NCBI GenBank assembly: GCA_012932865.1
Contig: SAXG01000005.1
Span: 1,047,121-1,111,120 of the forward strand
Direction: 5' to 3'
Source of the DNA: Amylostereum areolatum
Lineage: Eukaryota > Basidiomycota > Agaricomycetes > Russulales > Stereaceae
DNA: 64,000 bases
Shown here: positions 10,593 to 23,036 of the stretch, one piece after another
How positions within the stretch are numbered: the stretch's first letter is position 1
How the letters are laid out: each line of letters opens with the position of its first letter
Made by a program: the position numbers and the translations under genes
Notes under the pieces: model-generated
The model's input: the letters and a program-made list of their open reading frames with translations, nothing else
The model's database searches: none
What the model was told of the DNA's origin: nothing

Positions 10593-13500
10593 ATGGCCAT
10601 TTCCTCCCAAGCTACCCCAGACCTTCCTGGCCTCTCCCATCATAAACATCGTCCTTCGTCACCTCTTCACTCCCATTCCCTTTCGCATGTTCTCATCGCA
10701 GAGGCATTGCTCAAGTCGGACGACGGTGGTGCAACTCTTGACCTTGGCCACAAGGCTCTGACTGACGTTGGCGAATATGGTGCTGAGGAGCTTGCAACCA
10801 TCGGGAGGGAACAATCCACGGATGATGAGAGTTCTGTCCTTCGGTGCGTCCCCTTCCGTTGTCTCTTCCGTCTACATTACCCCTGAGAACACGCTCAACG
10901 CTCACATCGTCACGGCAGAATCAACCTGGGCAGTAATCGACTGGCTGCACTTCCCATGGCCTTTGCCCTCCTGTCCAGCCTTCGGTACCTCAACTTGAGG
11001 AACAACTGTTTCTCAGTATTCCCCGATGTCGTGCGTCTTCCTCTCTTTCAGGCTTCGAATGGCTAGACTCACGCCACCGAGCGTGGTGTAGCTAACCATC
11101 ATGCCATCCTTGGAGATCCTTGAGATTGGCCGCAACAAGATCAAACGTCTACCAACCCAACCTGGGTCTTTGCTCAACCTTCGGGTATGAGCGTGCCGCA
11201 CGTACCTGTCATTATCTGACTCGTTCTCTATAAGATATTTTCATTCTACAAGAACAAGATCACGCGTCTGCCGTCGTATTTTGTACAGTTCGCTCGCCTC
11301 GAGGTACTCCGAGCAGAACAAAATCCCTTCGAGTGGCCACCCAAATCTGTTGTGGAGTCACAGCCAAATATGAACATGAGGGATTATATTCAAGGAGTTC
11401 AGCGGTGGATTGAGGACAATTCACCCTCTGTCGAATCTCGCAGGCATGTCGAGGAGCCTGTGTTTAGCCCCACTATGTGAGTCTCATGGCCGTCATGTTT
11501 CTTGAAACTGACAATTCTGTGTTCACGACAGCTTCGAGAGTCCCATTGATGATTTCGTGTCCCCCCTCCGCGATTACGACGATGACGGAAGGACACCGCA
11601 TGCACGTTCTTTCTCGGTTTCCTCGGAGACATCCCACTACAACTCGGAATTAATCCCTTCAATTCCCTCGGGCATATACCTCGGCGGCCCCATCCTCTTC
11701 GACGTCACGGCACCGCCCCCTTCATTTGACCTTGCCGCCTTCGTCCTCTGCTAGCCCATCGGCATCACCGTCACACTCGCCGGATTCCTACCTTCCCACA
11801 CCAGTAGAGTCTGTCTCGTCCACAGATGACGAAATCCCCGGTCATGAACTTTTTAAAGACCTCGCACACTCCCGCAATGTGTCCTATTCAGGGTCAGTCG
11901 GTGACCACAGCCTGTCAGGCCTCAAAGCAAAGAAGAGCTTACCAGAGCTGAGGCCTACGAAGCTTCGTCTCGGAGATGAAGAATCCCACCCCGCGTTGGC
12001 TGACTCTCCCATCTTGACCGAGGCTGGGTCTTTCTCGCTGAGAGCCAACAAATCTGTAGATCAGTTTGCGATGCCCTCCCCGGTTTCCAATCGGCAAGAC
12101 TCATCGGAATCATCGGAATCATCTCACGTTTCCCGCACTGCCAAGCAGCCTGTGCACGACCCTTCATCATCCCCAGCCTCAGCGGAACGACCGGCTCCTT
12201 CCATCGAAAGTGAACGACATTCGTACTTCCGGCGATATTCGACTGTCCCTGCTTCAACTTTGTCCAAGATTGTACCCAATCCACTCCTCCGCCTTGTTGA
12301 TTCTGTCCGTGGCATCCTATTTGCCGTATCACAAGTTCATCAAGCTCTCCAACACTATACCGTTTATGCAATCGACGAGCGACTTGCAGCGGTGCTCTTG
12401 AAGGTGCTTGACCCCGCAAGTGCCTACATAGGACAGTTAATCAACGCGCTGGACCGGTTTGACTCCATGAGTCGCAGATCTCTTCCAACTCCTGCCGTCT
12501 GTCGAGCAGTCATCGAGAGTTGTAGAGACAATGTAACCGTATTTGGAAAGGCCGTTGGCGTCCTGGCTCTTCAACTGAAGGTGCTCGCCACACGAGACGA
12601 CGATCGCTACACCCGACAAATGCTCCTCGTTCTCTATGGGGCATCAGCCGAGATCTCTAACGCCTGGAAGTCAATGGTCCCACACTTCGACGTTGTTGCA
12701 CCTTTGCTACGAGATTTACGACCCACATTCGCCAAGAAATCCCGCACGCCTCCATCTACCGACACCGCTGGATGCTGTACCATCAACACCGAAATCTACT
12801 TTGCCCTCCCCGCGCTCCTCCCAGAGGAATCCAGATAGCCCCGCCAGGACCCACATTGCACGACGGCATGCGGGGTCGTTCAGCTCGAAGGACGTGGAGA
12901 TCGGGAAGTCGCTTCCCTCATTCACAGGATTTCCCATCTTGCAGGGTGGACTCGCCGCCGGCGCTGAAACCCCAACCCCCCGGGCCGCACTACGACAAGC
13001 GAGTATATACTTTCCCATGGTGCCATCCCCCGTTCTGTCGTCTGCCGTGGGCAAATCACCCTTACCTTGGAGCTCTCATTCCCGACAGGGGTCACAATCA
13101 TCTTTACGAACATCTTCTGCTGGTTCTACATCGCCGCTAACGCCCAGTCGCATCGGTGTGCCAGAGACACCGTCCGATCTTACCACACTCGTAGACAAGG
13201 AAGCAATTGAGGCTATGACTAAGGCTGTCGACGCCGCGCCACCGATATGGGCCATGATGGAGACGATACTGGGCGACGTAGGAGGGGGGCAGGACGACGT
13301 TCGTGAGACGCTTGCTCGCGCTCAAAGCGTGACTGCCTCTCTTAAAGAGGGCATTGCAGAGCTGCTGGATGGCTCGCAACACACAGACAGAAGGGCTATA
13401 CGTGAGATTGCTCATCTCTTTGTCAAGGTAAGTGACCGTTTCCCTCATTTTGTATCGTCGCCAACGCCAAGCTATCCAGTTCGTTGTGCAGCTCTCAAGC

Positions 13501-13863
13501 AGCATCAAAACATACGGCCTTTCTCATCCTCTTTCGCCTGTGCTCCGAGCAAACATGGTCAAGCTTACCAACGCGACTGAGGAGTTCGTGATTCTCTTAC
13601 ACGTGTCGTCATTCTCCAGTGGATCCGGAGCCGCGACACTACGACCCCACACACCTCTTACCGGCGCATTCGTCGTATCTTCGTCGGACGCCATCCCTCG
13701 CCTTGGTGCGACCCTTTCGCGAAGTCGCAGTGCGGCAGCGCCTTCTTCCCGTCTCGTAGCACCTCTACCTGAAGTGCCACGCAGTGCACTTCCATCGCAG
13801 TCATTCAAGGTATCGACCCCTCCGCGTCGTCCGCGACGCGATGATACCATTGACGTGTTTTGA
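10593..13863 (+). CDS. SOG2: SOG2-like leucine-rich repeat protein (RAM network)
   Basis: Scaffold of the RAM (regulation of Ace2 and morphogenesis) kinase network, which controls polarity and cell separation. Leucine-rich repeats near the N-terminus include INLGSNRLAALPMAFALL, LRYLNLRNNCFSVFPDV, LEILEIGRNKIKRLPTQPG and IFSFYKNKITRLPSYF. A Ser/Pro-rich linker follows, then the Sog2 domain with NPLLRLVDSVRGILFAVSQV, CRDNVTVFGKAVGVLALQL and, after another linker, KEAIEAMTKAVDAAPPIW and the helical end before HVSSFSS. The start was chosen at MAISSQATPDLPG. Two frame breaks occur in low-complexity stretches, near 11672 (after ELIPSIPS) and near 12755 (after SRTPPSTD); both are repaired by dropping one base, and flanking sequence in each frame is family-like. 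I take them for base-call errors. Confidence 0.88.
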
Positions 13864-14218
13864 TTACCTCCCTGACCTTCTTCCTTCACTCTTTTTTGGC
13901 CGTGACACGCTCTGCATATAATCTTCGCTTTTACCATATCCTACCTCTACTGTATTCGTCTCATACTCGTCTCTAACTCACTCTTTTCCGTCTCTGTCTG
14001 TCTGTCTGTCTGTCGGGCTCTGTTCCGTAGCAACTAGGTTATTTGCCACTATCGCATTACACAGTATATTTATCTCATTCGCATTTTCTCGTCCTTGCCT
14101 CAAGGTGTAATCACATTTCCGCAAATGAGTGTAAAGCAGTGCGCTGCGTTGGATCGTATGGCAGTGACGTATGTACAGAGCACGTTACTAGATGTGCGTG
14201 AATCAGAATATAGGGGAA
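13864..14218. other. Intergenic SOG2/VAC1 convergent
   Basis: Pyrimidine-rich shared 3' region of SOG2 and VAC1, containing a TCTG tetranucleotide run; no gene seen. Confidence 0.6.
13993..14014 (+). repeat. (TCTG)n microsatellite
   Basis: About five tandem copies of the tetranucleotide in the 3' region of SOG2. Confidence 0.8.
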
Positions 14219-16744
14219 CTACGTGCGACCGTTGGGGGCATTCGCCATAATCCTATCGATTTCGGACCGAATCTCAGCCAGGTTAGTCTTAAGCGTCTTT
14301 GCATCCTCAAACTTGCGATGGGCTTTCGCCTCCTCCACGAACGTTTCCAGCAATGCCTCTTGCTCGAGCAGAGGTTGCAACGCATGGGCAATTTCTGAGT
14401 CAGGATCAATTGGAGGTGGTTCCTCGGGTGTAGAGGCAGGTGAAGAGGTCGAGGACGCCTTCTTTGGCTTGGGTAGGGACTACGAAGCAGAGGGTTCATC
14501 AGCCGACACGGACTTTGCGAGTGCTGGGATCCCGACGAACCTGAAGAGGGAACATATGTTTCTGCAAAAAGACATTGGCGCGCGTAACGATGGCTGCTTG
14601 CACTCTATCCTGAGAGCTCCCAGGTCCAGGCGTGGGTAACCTGCGTATTCGCTTTGCGATAGCATCATACTGTGCAAACGCGTCTAGCAAGCGTTTCCGT
14701 TCCGCAGACGCTTCCGCCGTTGGCCGGTCATCGTTGCTGTGAGTGTGGGCGCAATCAGCCATTGTGATGTTCTTCGATGTGTCTGAAGGGGGTATTACCT
14801 GAGCGTGAGGAGAAGTTCTTGGAAGAGAGGCAGGGCTTCTTCAATCTCCTTTTCCAGCCCAATGAACAGTTGATAAAGTTTCGCGAAGGTTGGTACTTGG
14901 CCGACGTCACTGATATATTGCTGTCGGCTAGAAGGAAACTTTGTGAGAACATAGCCAGAGTGCTTGGAGGTCAACACTTACAGAAGAACAGGTCTGCATT
15001 CTCGGCATATCCGAACACCCTTGAGAAACTTTTCCTCGATCGTCGCATTATCTTTCCCTTTGGTCTTCCCGGAAGTGCTCATGGTGCGCTTGCGAACACC
15101 GTAGTCAACACCCTCACCTACCTCCTCAATCTTCCCAGTTTGAGGATCGGCGACGAAGAGTAAGGAACATGTATCCGGTCGCTGGGGTCGTTTAACGGGC
15201 AGAGAGCAGATGATTTTCCCGCATAAGCGACAGTGGTGCTTCCGGTTTGTGATAGGATGGAATGAAGCACTGCATGAAACGAAACGGTCAAGGGACCGAA
15301 TGACTTGAGATAATGTTCGATCTCACGAGCACAAGGGACATTGGGATACGTCGGGGTCCTTTTCCCAAGGCGTGATGCTCTGCTCCGCAGCTGCAAATTC
15401 GACGGTCAAACACGTACGCGGAATATTGAGATATTGACCCGCATACATCTGATGTCTGCTTTGCTCCCTGGCGCGGGCTGACTCGACACCACGCCCTTCC
15501 ACAAATCGCCCGCGTCGAGATTCTTCAGATCTTTGACGTCGAGGTCGAAGATAGACGACATGCGCTTGGTCATTCGGGGCTGCACCGTCGCCGCCGCACG
15601 CTTCTCCGATTCAGGCCCGAAGTGCAGACTGATGAGCTTTTCGAGACGACGCTCCAAGCGGGTGCGGTCGACGCGGCCAACGTCACGTCTAGCGCGTCGG
15701 GCTTCAAGGAATTCGTCCGTTCTGGGTCGGTAAACGCCTTTGGGTTGAAAACCGGGACGGTAAGGTGCGGGGGTACGTGAGGACGAGGTGGTTCGAGAAA
15801 CCGGGGTGGATGATCCTGGACGAGGGAGGGAGGTAGACACGGGCGCGGGTGATACGGCAGGTGTGATAGCAGGTGTTTGCCTGGGAGACGGAGATTTGGT
15901 TGGGGGCTTTGGCGGTTGCTCGGCCTGATGTGGTCGGACGTCAAGGGATAATGATGGAGCATCTTTCGGCGGTGGTTGAGGCTGAGAAGCCGGTGAGGAA
16001 GAGACTGAATTGTGAAGGCATGTTGACCGATCCAGCACCGAGAGTGCTCAGTCTGCTTCGCGGTGAACCTTTGACGGTTGGAAGAGGTTCGAGTTGTCTG
16101 GAGGTCAGGGAAGTCACGCGAGAATGCGTCGGGCGAAGGGGGGACGGGGATGATGGCGCAGACACATTTCGTAGCGGAACATAGCGGAAAGTAGAAGTAC
16201 GACGCGTTGGTATAGTGTCGATAGGCTTGGAAGATGATGTCGACGATTGTGGATGAGGAGAGGCTACCGTCGTCGGTAACGATGTGGTCGAAGACGGTCT
16301 GCCGTTGGAGATTCGCGCAAGGGTCCGTCGCAGGGAAATCTGGGCCGTTATTTGAGGCAAGGTGAGCAGAGGATTCAGGTTCGCCCTTCGTTGGAGTTGC
16401 TGGAGGAGAGTTTGGGAGGAATGTGGGGAGAAGTGGGGATAGCAAGGGCAGGCTTTGGCCGATTCCAAGGAGCTATCTCAGCGAGCGCAAGTGGACTGTG
16501 CAAGGCATGGCTATCGGCAGCGGTGTTGGTCGATGGATGGGGCGGAGTGGTACGAGTGGAGTCGACGTAGAGGGCACTGGAAGGACGTGAAGGGGGGGAC
16601 GAAGGGGGGACACTTTGAAGGTTGGATGGCGTGCGGGAATGACGTTTACTCTGAGTATACAGGTAAGGACGACAACAGACGGAGATGAGGCGAATAACTG
16701 ACCCGGTAGGCCTGGTACGGTACGTGTGACGGAGAGCTGGCCAT
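14219..16744 (-). CDS. VAC1: VAC1/PEP7-like FYVE zinc finger protein (rabenosyn)
   Basis: Endosomal tethering factor that binds PI3P through a FYVE finger and works with Rab5 and the SNARE machinery in Golgi-to-endosome transport. The start MASSPSHVPYQAYR is followed by a disordered region, then YRPGFQPKGVYRPRTDEF and FDLDVKDLKNLDAGDLWKG, which are typical of this family. The FYVE finger is spread over two exons: CPLC, an intron, NRKHHCRLCGKIIC, then GKDNATIEEKFLKGV and CRECRPVLL. A helical part (PTFAKLYQLFIGLEKEIEEA, ERKRLLDAFAQYDAIAKRI) and a rabenosyn-type Rab-binding end (FEDAKTLKTNLAEIRSEIDR) close it. In the disordered N-terminal third two frame changes (around 16385-16420 and 16030) cannot be explained by introns. 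The N-terminal exon structure is therefore tentative. Confidence 0.85.
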
Positions 16745-17131
16745 TCAAGCTCCAGTCAATTCCAAGGCGAGGGGAAGGTCCGGAAAGGTGTTGCAAGGTG
16801 GCGAAGGTGTCAAGCGCGATCGGGCCTCAAGGTGCGTTGGGGAGGAGGTGTAGACGCAACTAGTGGTGTACTAGTAGTTACCTACAGGCTGTACTGAGCA
16901 GCGCTCCTTCAGCTTCGGCCCGCACTCGAGCAAGTCGATTCAGGAAAAATCTCACACGTTCACAAGTTCGAGCAAGAAAAGAAATGGAAATTGCGATCTA
17001 AGGTACTCGTACAAGTGGTCATTACTTTGATTCACAAATCAGTCCAACCGTAACGTGCGAAAGCCGAGGTAATGTAAGTAGCAGAAAGCAGCAAGAGACG
17101 AGCGAGCGGTAAGAGCGGGCGAAGGGAACGC
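16745..17131. other. Intergenic between HSP70 stop and VAC1 start
   Basis: Promoter side of VAC1 and 3' side of HSP70; no gene or clear motif seen. Confidence 0.5.
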
Positions 17132-19468
17132 TTAGTCGACCTCCTCAACACTGGGACCATCCTCCGCTCCGCCGCCGGGGAAGCCACCGGGAGCGCCACC
17201 TGGTGCGCCGCCGGGGAAGCCACCTGGTGCAGCACCGCCGGCACCGTACAGCTTTTGCATGATCGGGCTAAGCAAGTTGAAGTCAGTTAGGCGGTCATCG
17301 ACACAAAAGGTAAAGGAAACGTACTTCGCGACGCTCTCGAGCTCCTTCTGTTTGTCCTCGTACTCCTCCTTCGAGGCCTCCTGCGACGCGTCCAGCCATG
17401 CGATAGCCTCGTTCACGGCAGTTTCGAGCTTGGCCTTATCGCCGCCTTCGAACTTGTCCGCGAGCTTCTCGTCGCTGAGAGAGTTGCGGAGGTTGTAGGC
17501 GTAGGACTCGAGGCTGTTCTTCGACGTAATCCGGGCGGCGGCAGCCTCGTCCTCAGCTAATGATCAATATATCAGCAAACGGGTTGTAGGCGCCATAGCA
17601 AAGAAACAGAACACTTACCCTTGTACTTCTCGGCATCATTGACCATGCGCTCGATCTCCTCCTTCGACAGACGACCCTTGTCGTTGGTGATCGTGATGCG
17701 GTTCGACTTTCCGGTCGTTTTGTCGGAGGCAGACACGTTGAGAATCCCGTTCGCATCGATGTCGAAAGTGACCTCGATCTGGGGGACACCACGCGGTGCT
17801 GGCGGGAATGCCAGAGAGCTCGAACTTCCCGAGGAGGTTGTTATCCTTCGTCCTCGCACGCTCACCCTCGAAGACCTGGATAAGGACACCGGGCTGGTTG
17901 TCGGAGTAGGTGGAGAATATCTCGGACTTTTTGGTCGGGACAGTCGTGTTGCGCTTGATGAGCGCCGTCATCACACCACCGGCGGTCTCGATACTATAAT
18001 GGTGTCACTAAACGGTGAAGGTAGAACGAATGTCATGGACTTACCCGAGGGACAAGGGGGCAACGTCGAGGAGAAGAAGATCTTGAGTTTTCTCGGACGT
18101 GTCGCCAGACAGAATGGCAGCCTGAACGGCAGCGCCGTACGCAACGGCTTCGTCAGGGTTGATGCTCTTGTTGGGCTCCTTGCCGTTGAAGAAGTCGGAG
18201 ACCAATTTGACAATGCGAGGGATACGAGTGGAGCCGCCGACGAGGACAATCTCGTGGACGTTCGCTTTGTCGATCTTCGAGTCACGCAGGACCTTCTCGA
18301 CTGGCTCGAGAGTGCTGCGGAACAGGTCCTGGCAGAGCTCCTCGAAACGGGCACGGGTGAGGGAAGTGTAGAAGTCGATACCCTCGAAAAGAGAGTCGAT
18401 CTCGATGGAGGTTTGCGTGGCAGAGGAGAGAGTGCGCTTGGCACGCTCGCAAGCGGTGCGCAGACGGCGGAGGGCCCGAGGGTTGGTGGACAAGTCTGCG
18501 AGACACAATTAGTGTGGTCTCCACAGATAAGACGGCACGACTTACCCTTCTTGTTCTTGCGCTTGAACTCTTGCACAAAGTGGTTGACGAGACGGTTATC
18601 GAAGTCCTCACCACCAAGATGGGTGTCACCAGCGGTAGCCTTGACCTCGAAGATACCCTCCTCGATCGTCAAAAGAGAAACGTCGAAGGTACCTCCACCG
18701 AGATCGAAGATGAGCACATTGCGCTCGCCGATAACCTTCTTGTCGAGACCGTACGCGATGGCAGCTGCCGTCGGCTCGTTGATGATACGGAGCACGTTGA
18801 GGCCTGCGATCGTGCCAGCGTCCTTGGTGGCTTGACGTTGGGAGTCGTTGAAGTACGCAGGGACGGTGACGACGGCGTTGTTGATGGTGGTGCCGAGGTA
18901 CGACTCGGCAGTCTCCTTCATCTTGATCAGAACCATGGAGGAGATTTCCTCGGGTGACTAAATAGCGCGACGTTTTTAGCGTTCAAGGTAAACGAAATAC
19001 AGCGTAGTCGAGCACGTACAAATTCCTTCTCCTCACCGCGGTAGGTGATGGAGATGATGGGTTTACCGCCCTTGTCCACGACCTTGAAGGGGAAGTGCTT
19101 GAGATCGGACTGGACCTCGGCATCCTCGAACTTGCGGCCGATAAGACGTTTCGCGTCGAAGACACTGAGTGGCAATCAGTATTTACGATCTGAGGACAGG
19201 AGAGGGGACAACTCACGTGTTGTGGGGGTTCATCGCGACCTGGTTCTTCGCGGCGTCGCCGATGAGACGCTCGCTATCGGAGAAGGAGACGTATGATGGT
19301 GTGGTGCGGTTACCCTGGTCATTGGCGATGATCTCAACCCGATCGTTTTGCCAGACACCGACGCATCTGGTGAAAAAAAATGTTAGCCACAACAACGCCG
19401 TACTAAAAAAGATCTACATACGAATAGGTGGTGCCCAAGTCGATTCCGATGGCTTTTGAAGAGGACAT
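17132..19468 (-). CDS. SSA1: Cytosolic heat shock protein 70 (SSA type)
   Basis: ATP-dependent chaperone. The ATPase domain is complete: [108 protein letters not shown], and [17 protein letters not shown]. The substrate-binding part has [19 protein letters not shown] and [17 protein letters not shown], and the end is a Gly/Pro-rich tail finishing in VEEVD, the TPR co-chaperone signal of cytosolic HSP70. Seven short introns interrupt it, for example after GTTYS, APLSLG and AEKYK. One frame break lies near 17803: FELSGIP is followed by one C too many before PAPRGVPQ. This is the least variable part of the family, so a base-call error is likely. A heat shock element and TATA box lie upstream. 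Confidence 0.95.
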
Positions 19469-19561
19469 GGTGTGCGGATAGGAGAAGCGGTGGCAATGGG
19501 ATGGGAGTAGAGGGCGGAATACAAGGGGTAGATGTGAGGGGGCGGAGGAGGACAGGCAGGG

Positions 19562-19568
19562 TTTATAA
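19562..19568 (-). promoter_or_regulatory. TATA box of HSP70
   Basis: TTATAAA on the minus strand, about 95 bp upstream of the HSP70 start codon, a plausible distance for a fungal TATA box. Confidence 0.6.
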
Positions 19569-19642
19569 ATGAAGGAGAAAATGATCTCGATCCTTCTCGG
19601 ACCCTCCCGGCACGTGCGGCCCACCGCGACTGTTCTTCTCCT

Positions 19643-19655
19643 TTCGCGAACCTTC
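19643..19655 (-). promoter_or_regulatory. Perfect three-unit heat shock element
   Basis: The plus strand reads TTCGCGAACCTTC, which fits TTCnnGAAnnTTC exactly, the binding site for trimeric HSF1. Further TTC units lie at 19633-19638. It sits about 175 bp upstream of the HSP70 start codon and about 80 bp upstream of the TATA box. Confidence 0.75.
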
Positions 19656-20055
19656 CACACCACCGATGACGAATGTTCTCGCGTCGTTTCCACATTCTCT
19701 ACTTACCATCAAGTTAGTCTCCGATCTTGACCGTGCGTGCGTGCGCCTTCCCCAAATCATACAACCATTAGAGGAAAGAGAGCGTGTTGGTCGGTTGTAG
19801 GTATGTAAATGGACACGATCTGGTAATTTCTTGTACGCGCGTACGGGTTCTAGACTACGTTCGGAATGAGCGTTCGACAGGGTGGAAAAGAGGTTACTAC
19901 AAAGAGATCGACTCCGTAGCAAGCGAAAGAATCAGAGCGACAAAGGAATGAAGGAGCAAAACTCGTTACAAGGAAGTTGGGCGAACATATCACGCAAAAT
20001 GAGAAGATCGTAGTTCGTGAACGCGAGTAAGAAAAAGAATCCAACGAGGGCGCGC

Positions 20056-22575
20056 TCACGCCCTTGGGATGCCATGTTCATCTAGGCTTCGATGTGCTTG
20101 CAAATCGTGCAGCACCCCAGGGTCAACTATCGAAAACAAAGTCAGTCTGGGTATGCTAAGCGCTTCTTCTTGCTGACCTGGTAATACGCTCTTTCTGCGG
20201 ACGTGAGGGCCCCCAGAAGAAGGTGAGTCTGGCGATACCGGTGCGGCTCCTATGCTGGGCACGGGAAGCTGTACAGAGACGAAATACATTTATATTAGCT
20301 CATCCGAACATATGTAACGGCTGCGTTCCACTGACGTCCAACCCAGGGTCTGCCATCGGTACCCGCTCGATCCCACTATCGTCCAAATCCTGCGGAATCT
20401 CGCCATCGATCGACACAGCATTGAGGTCTAAGGCGAGGTCCAAAATATCCGAATCGTCTGCGGGAGGTGGCGGTGGCGGCGTGGGCTCGTCCTTGTCGAA
20501 CCCTTCCGGTAGATGACCATTAGCGTTCGCCACCGCCCGCTCGCGCATTTTCTTCCATCCTTCGTACTTGTTAACCGCGTGCTGGCGTTCACTGTGGCGG
20601 CGGTCAAACAAGCCCGGTAAAATAAATCATGTAGTGCGTACTCGATCATCCTTTGTTTGTAATGCTGCATCGTCTCATCGAAGAGGTCAGGGTTAATCTC
20701 CATAAACAGCTTGAGCGCATTGTAAACCATGCCGTGTATTGTCCTAAAAATAGCGTCGTATCAGTGGCTCGTGCCAGAATTACCGATCTCACCTGTTCCA
20801 ATGAGATTTGGAGTTCTGATACAGAGCTGGGAATACGATAGGAAGGATGACGGGCATGTTGTCGCTCATCAAGTTCACGATGTACTCGTTATTCCAGTAG
20901 TACAAAGCGCGCTCCGCCACCTGGAAGTGCTGGCTGTTGATGCAACGTGCGAGTTGATGGAAGAGGGGAGCTTGAATCTTCTGGAACTCGGTCGGGTCGA
21001 TGACGTCTAGTATCTCCTCGACCTCGCTGAGGAACATCACCTCCTTCGGAGAGTTGACCTTGGGCCAGTACTTGAGCAATCCGAGCACGACCTCCTCTGC
21101 GAGTCCGCCATCCTTTTCCAGAAATTGGACGACACAGTACGCCAACTGCGGGTGGTACATCGAGAGACTCTTCACTTTGTGAAGAGGAATGAGTACGCGC
21201 ATCAAAAAAGTCTTGTGCTCCTCCTTGAGGGGGATCGCGAAACCGTTGATGATCGAACCGAGTATTTCGAGCAGTTCCGCAATCCCGTTGTGGCGCTCGG
21301 TCTCGTAGATGAAATGGTAGAAGACATTATTGATCGACCGCCGGATGGGTGCACGGAGGTTGAGGAACTTGCCGTAGATGCGGTGAAGGGTGGTTTTAAG
21401 GAAGTCGCGTTCCCGAGGATCTTCCGAGTCGAAAAGCTCCAGAAGGTTGAGGACGAAGGATTGATCGAATGTAACGTTTGGCAAGGTTGGTGTTGAAGTC
21501 GGGACTCTCGACGAACCGAAGGAAGAACTCGTAGACGATTTTCAAGTGAGGCCAGGCCAACTCGAGCACGGGCTCGTCCTCTTCAGGGTCGAACGCAGTC
21601 GCCTGTGGGATTCACGGGCGGGGGTATGGAGCGAAAGAGGTTGGTCGCAAACTACAGCGGTGCGTTAGGGAAAGGAAGACAGCGTCGCGAACGTGGCTCG
21701 CGCACCATTTTGACCACCTCGGGGTATACGTTCTCAGTAATAACACCGCGCTGGGTGGTGATGTACTCTAGCATCTCGTGCAAGGTCTGGGCCTTAATTT
21801 GTTTTCCTTTCAGTTCGGAACTAGCGTCGTTAAAGTCAAACAGCACGTGGCATTGGTTAAGCTTCTTGATGAACAGCTGGGGCCGTTCGCTTGGAGGCGT
21901 CTCTGTACGAAGATGAGTGCACGAAGGTGAGGGACAAGACAGACGCACGTACCCAGAAACTGGGGCAGCCGTTCAATCTCGACCTTCTCGGTGACCACGA
22001 ACCGACTGCTCCTCTGCTTCCGTGGCGGCTTGCCAACCATAGGGATGGTGTCCCTGGGGCCAGTGCGAAGACGATTAAGGGTATTAGCTCGGGGAGGAGT
22101 TGCCGAGCCACCGGGGTCGAGGGACATCCTTTCTGGAGAGCCATAGGTGCCAGTACGTGAGGGTGGCTCGGAGGTGTCAGAGCTGACGACGACGATGGGA
22201 GGTGCGGGGGTAGAAGCATTGTTGATCGGATACTTGCGATCCGCGGGAACGGGCGCGGGATTTCCTGGGGAGCCAGAGCGAGCGGATCCAGGTGCGGACT
22301 GGGTAGAACCCTGGGAAGAAGGGAGGGAATGATTGCTGGTGTTGTTGGCTGCGAGGTTAGAGAGGCTGGCAAGAGCGGACGGGCCTGGTTGAGGGAGAGG
22401 TTTGGAGGTATTGGGAGCGGATACGGACTGGGAAGAAGTTGTTGTTGAAGCGGCCTGCTTTGCCTCTTTGTTCTTTGAAGAGCTCGAATCTTTCCCCCTA
22501 AGCTAGATGGAGGATGAGAGGATGAGGAAGAGGATGGGCGAGATAACGGACCAAGGACTTTTTGAAACTTTTCAT
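20056..22575 (-). CDS. RTS1: PP2A regulatory subunit B56 (RTS1)
   Basis: Regulatory subunit of protein phosphatase 2A that directs the enzyme in stress response, septation and chromosome cohesion. The start MKSFKK is followed by an intron and [14 protein letters not shown], then a Ser/Thr/Pro-rich disordered tail. The B56 helical repeat core begins at [19 protein letters not shown] and includes [117 protein letters not shown], and [12 protein letters not shown]. The C-terminus is acidic, then two small exons lead to a stop at 20056. One extra base near 21467 breaks NLAKRYI from DQSFVLNLL; error is the likely cause. It diverges from an uncharacterised gene across a motif-rich promoter. Confidence 0.93.
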
Positions 22576-22740
22576 GGCGGCAGGGAGAAAGGGTGGGCAG
22601 ATGCGCTGCCCGCGTTTGAGAAGCGGTTGGACGGTATAGCGGGAGGAGAAGGGGAGGTGGGTAGAGCGAGGGAGAGGCGACTTGAATCGATGATGGCCTT
22701 CCCGACGACTTGCGACAAGCCACTCCTGTCACGCGTTCGA

Positions 22741-22825
22741 GTGACCCCTGAGTGGTGACCGTGACCCCTGAGTGACGCGTGACTATTACGTGACTCTGTA
22801 CGTGGGAGCGTGACCGTCGCGTGAC
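22741..22825. promoter_or_regulatory. Array of eight GTGAC motifs
   Basis: GTGAC begins at 22741, 22755, 22761, 22772, 22779, 22790, 22810 and 22821, all in one orientation, with an inverted copy at 22728-22732. GTGACCCCTGAGTG occurs twice (22741, 22761). Several copies read CGTGAC or ACGTGAC, resembling half-sites for bZIP or bHLH factors. No factor can be named from sequence alone. Confidence 0.5.
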
Positions 22826-22865
22826 GATGAAGGTACGCGCCTGCTCGTGCAACGACCGCCGACTG

Positions 22866-22886
22866 CAGTTTCAGTTTCAGTTTCAG
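22866..22886 (+). repeat. Hexamer tandem repeat (CAGTTT)
   Basis: Three copies of CAGTTT followed by CAG, in the bidirectional promoter just before the plus-strand gene. Confidence 0.7.
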
Positions 22887-23036
22887 TGTGGGCTCGGAGA
22901 CTGACCGCAACGCCCAGCTCGCCCTCGCCCCGCCCGTCTTCGAATCTATCTTTCGTTCAAACTCGATCTTCTTCTTCCCCCCTCGCTCTTTTTCTCTCTC
23001 CCTTCCTCGTCGTCGCACTCGCTTCTCAAGTCGCCA

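Larger units (their letters stand above)
19469..20055. other. HSP70 promoter and RTS1 3' side
   Basis: This 0.6-kb region holds the HSP70 promoter elements listed separately. No gene seen. Confidence 0.6.
22576..23036. promoter_or_regulatory. Bidirectional promoter RTS1 / uncharacterised gene
   Basis: These 461 bp separate two start codons on opposite strands. They hold the GTGAC array and a TTTCAG repeat listed separately, plus a pyrimidine-rich leader before the plus-strand start. Confidence 0.6.

Noticed and set aside
11557..12838. Idea that the SOG2 region is two or three separate genes
   Set aside because: The pieces join in order into one family-like protein once two one-base breaks are allowed, and no promoters or starts lie between them.
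17621..18835. 404-residue open frame antisense to HSP70
   Set aside because: Long antisense frames are a known by-product of codon use in HSP70 genes; it has no family motif and the sense strand is certain.
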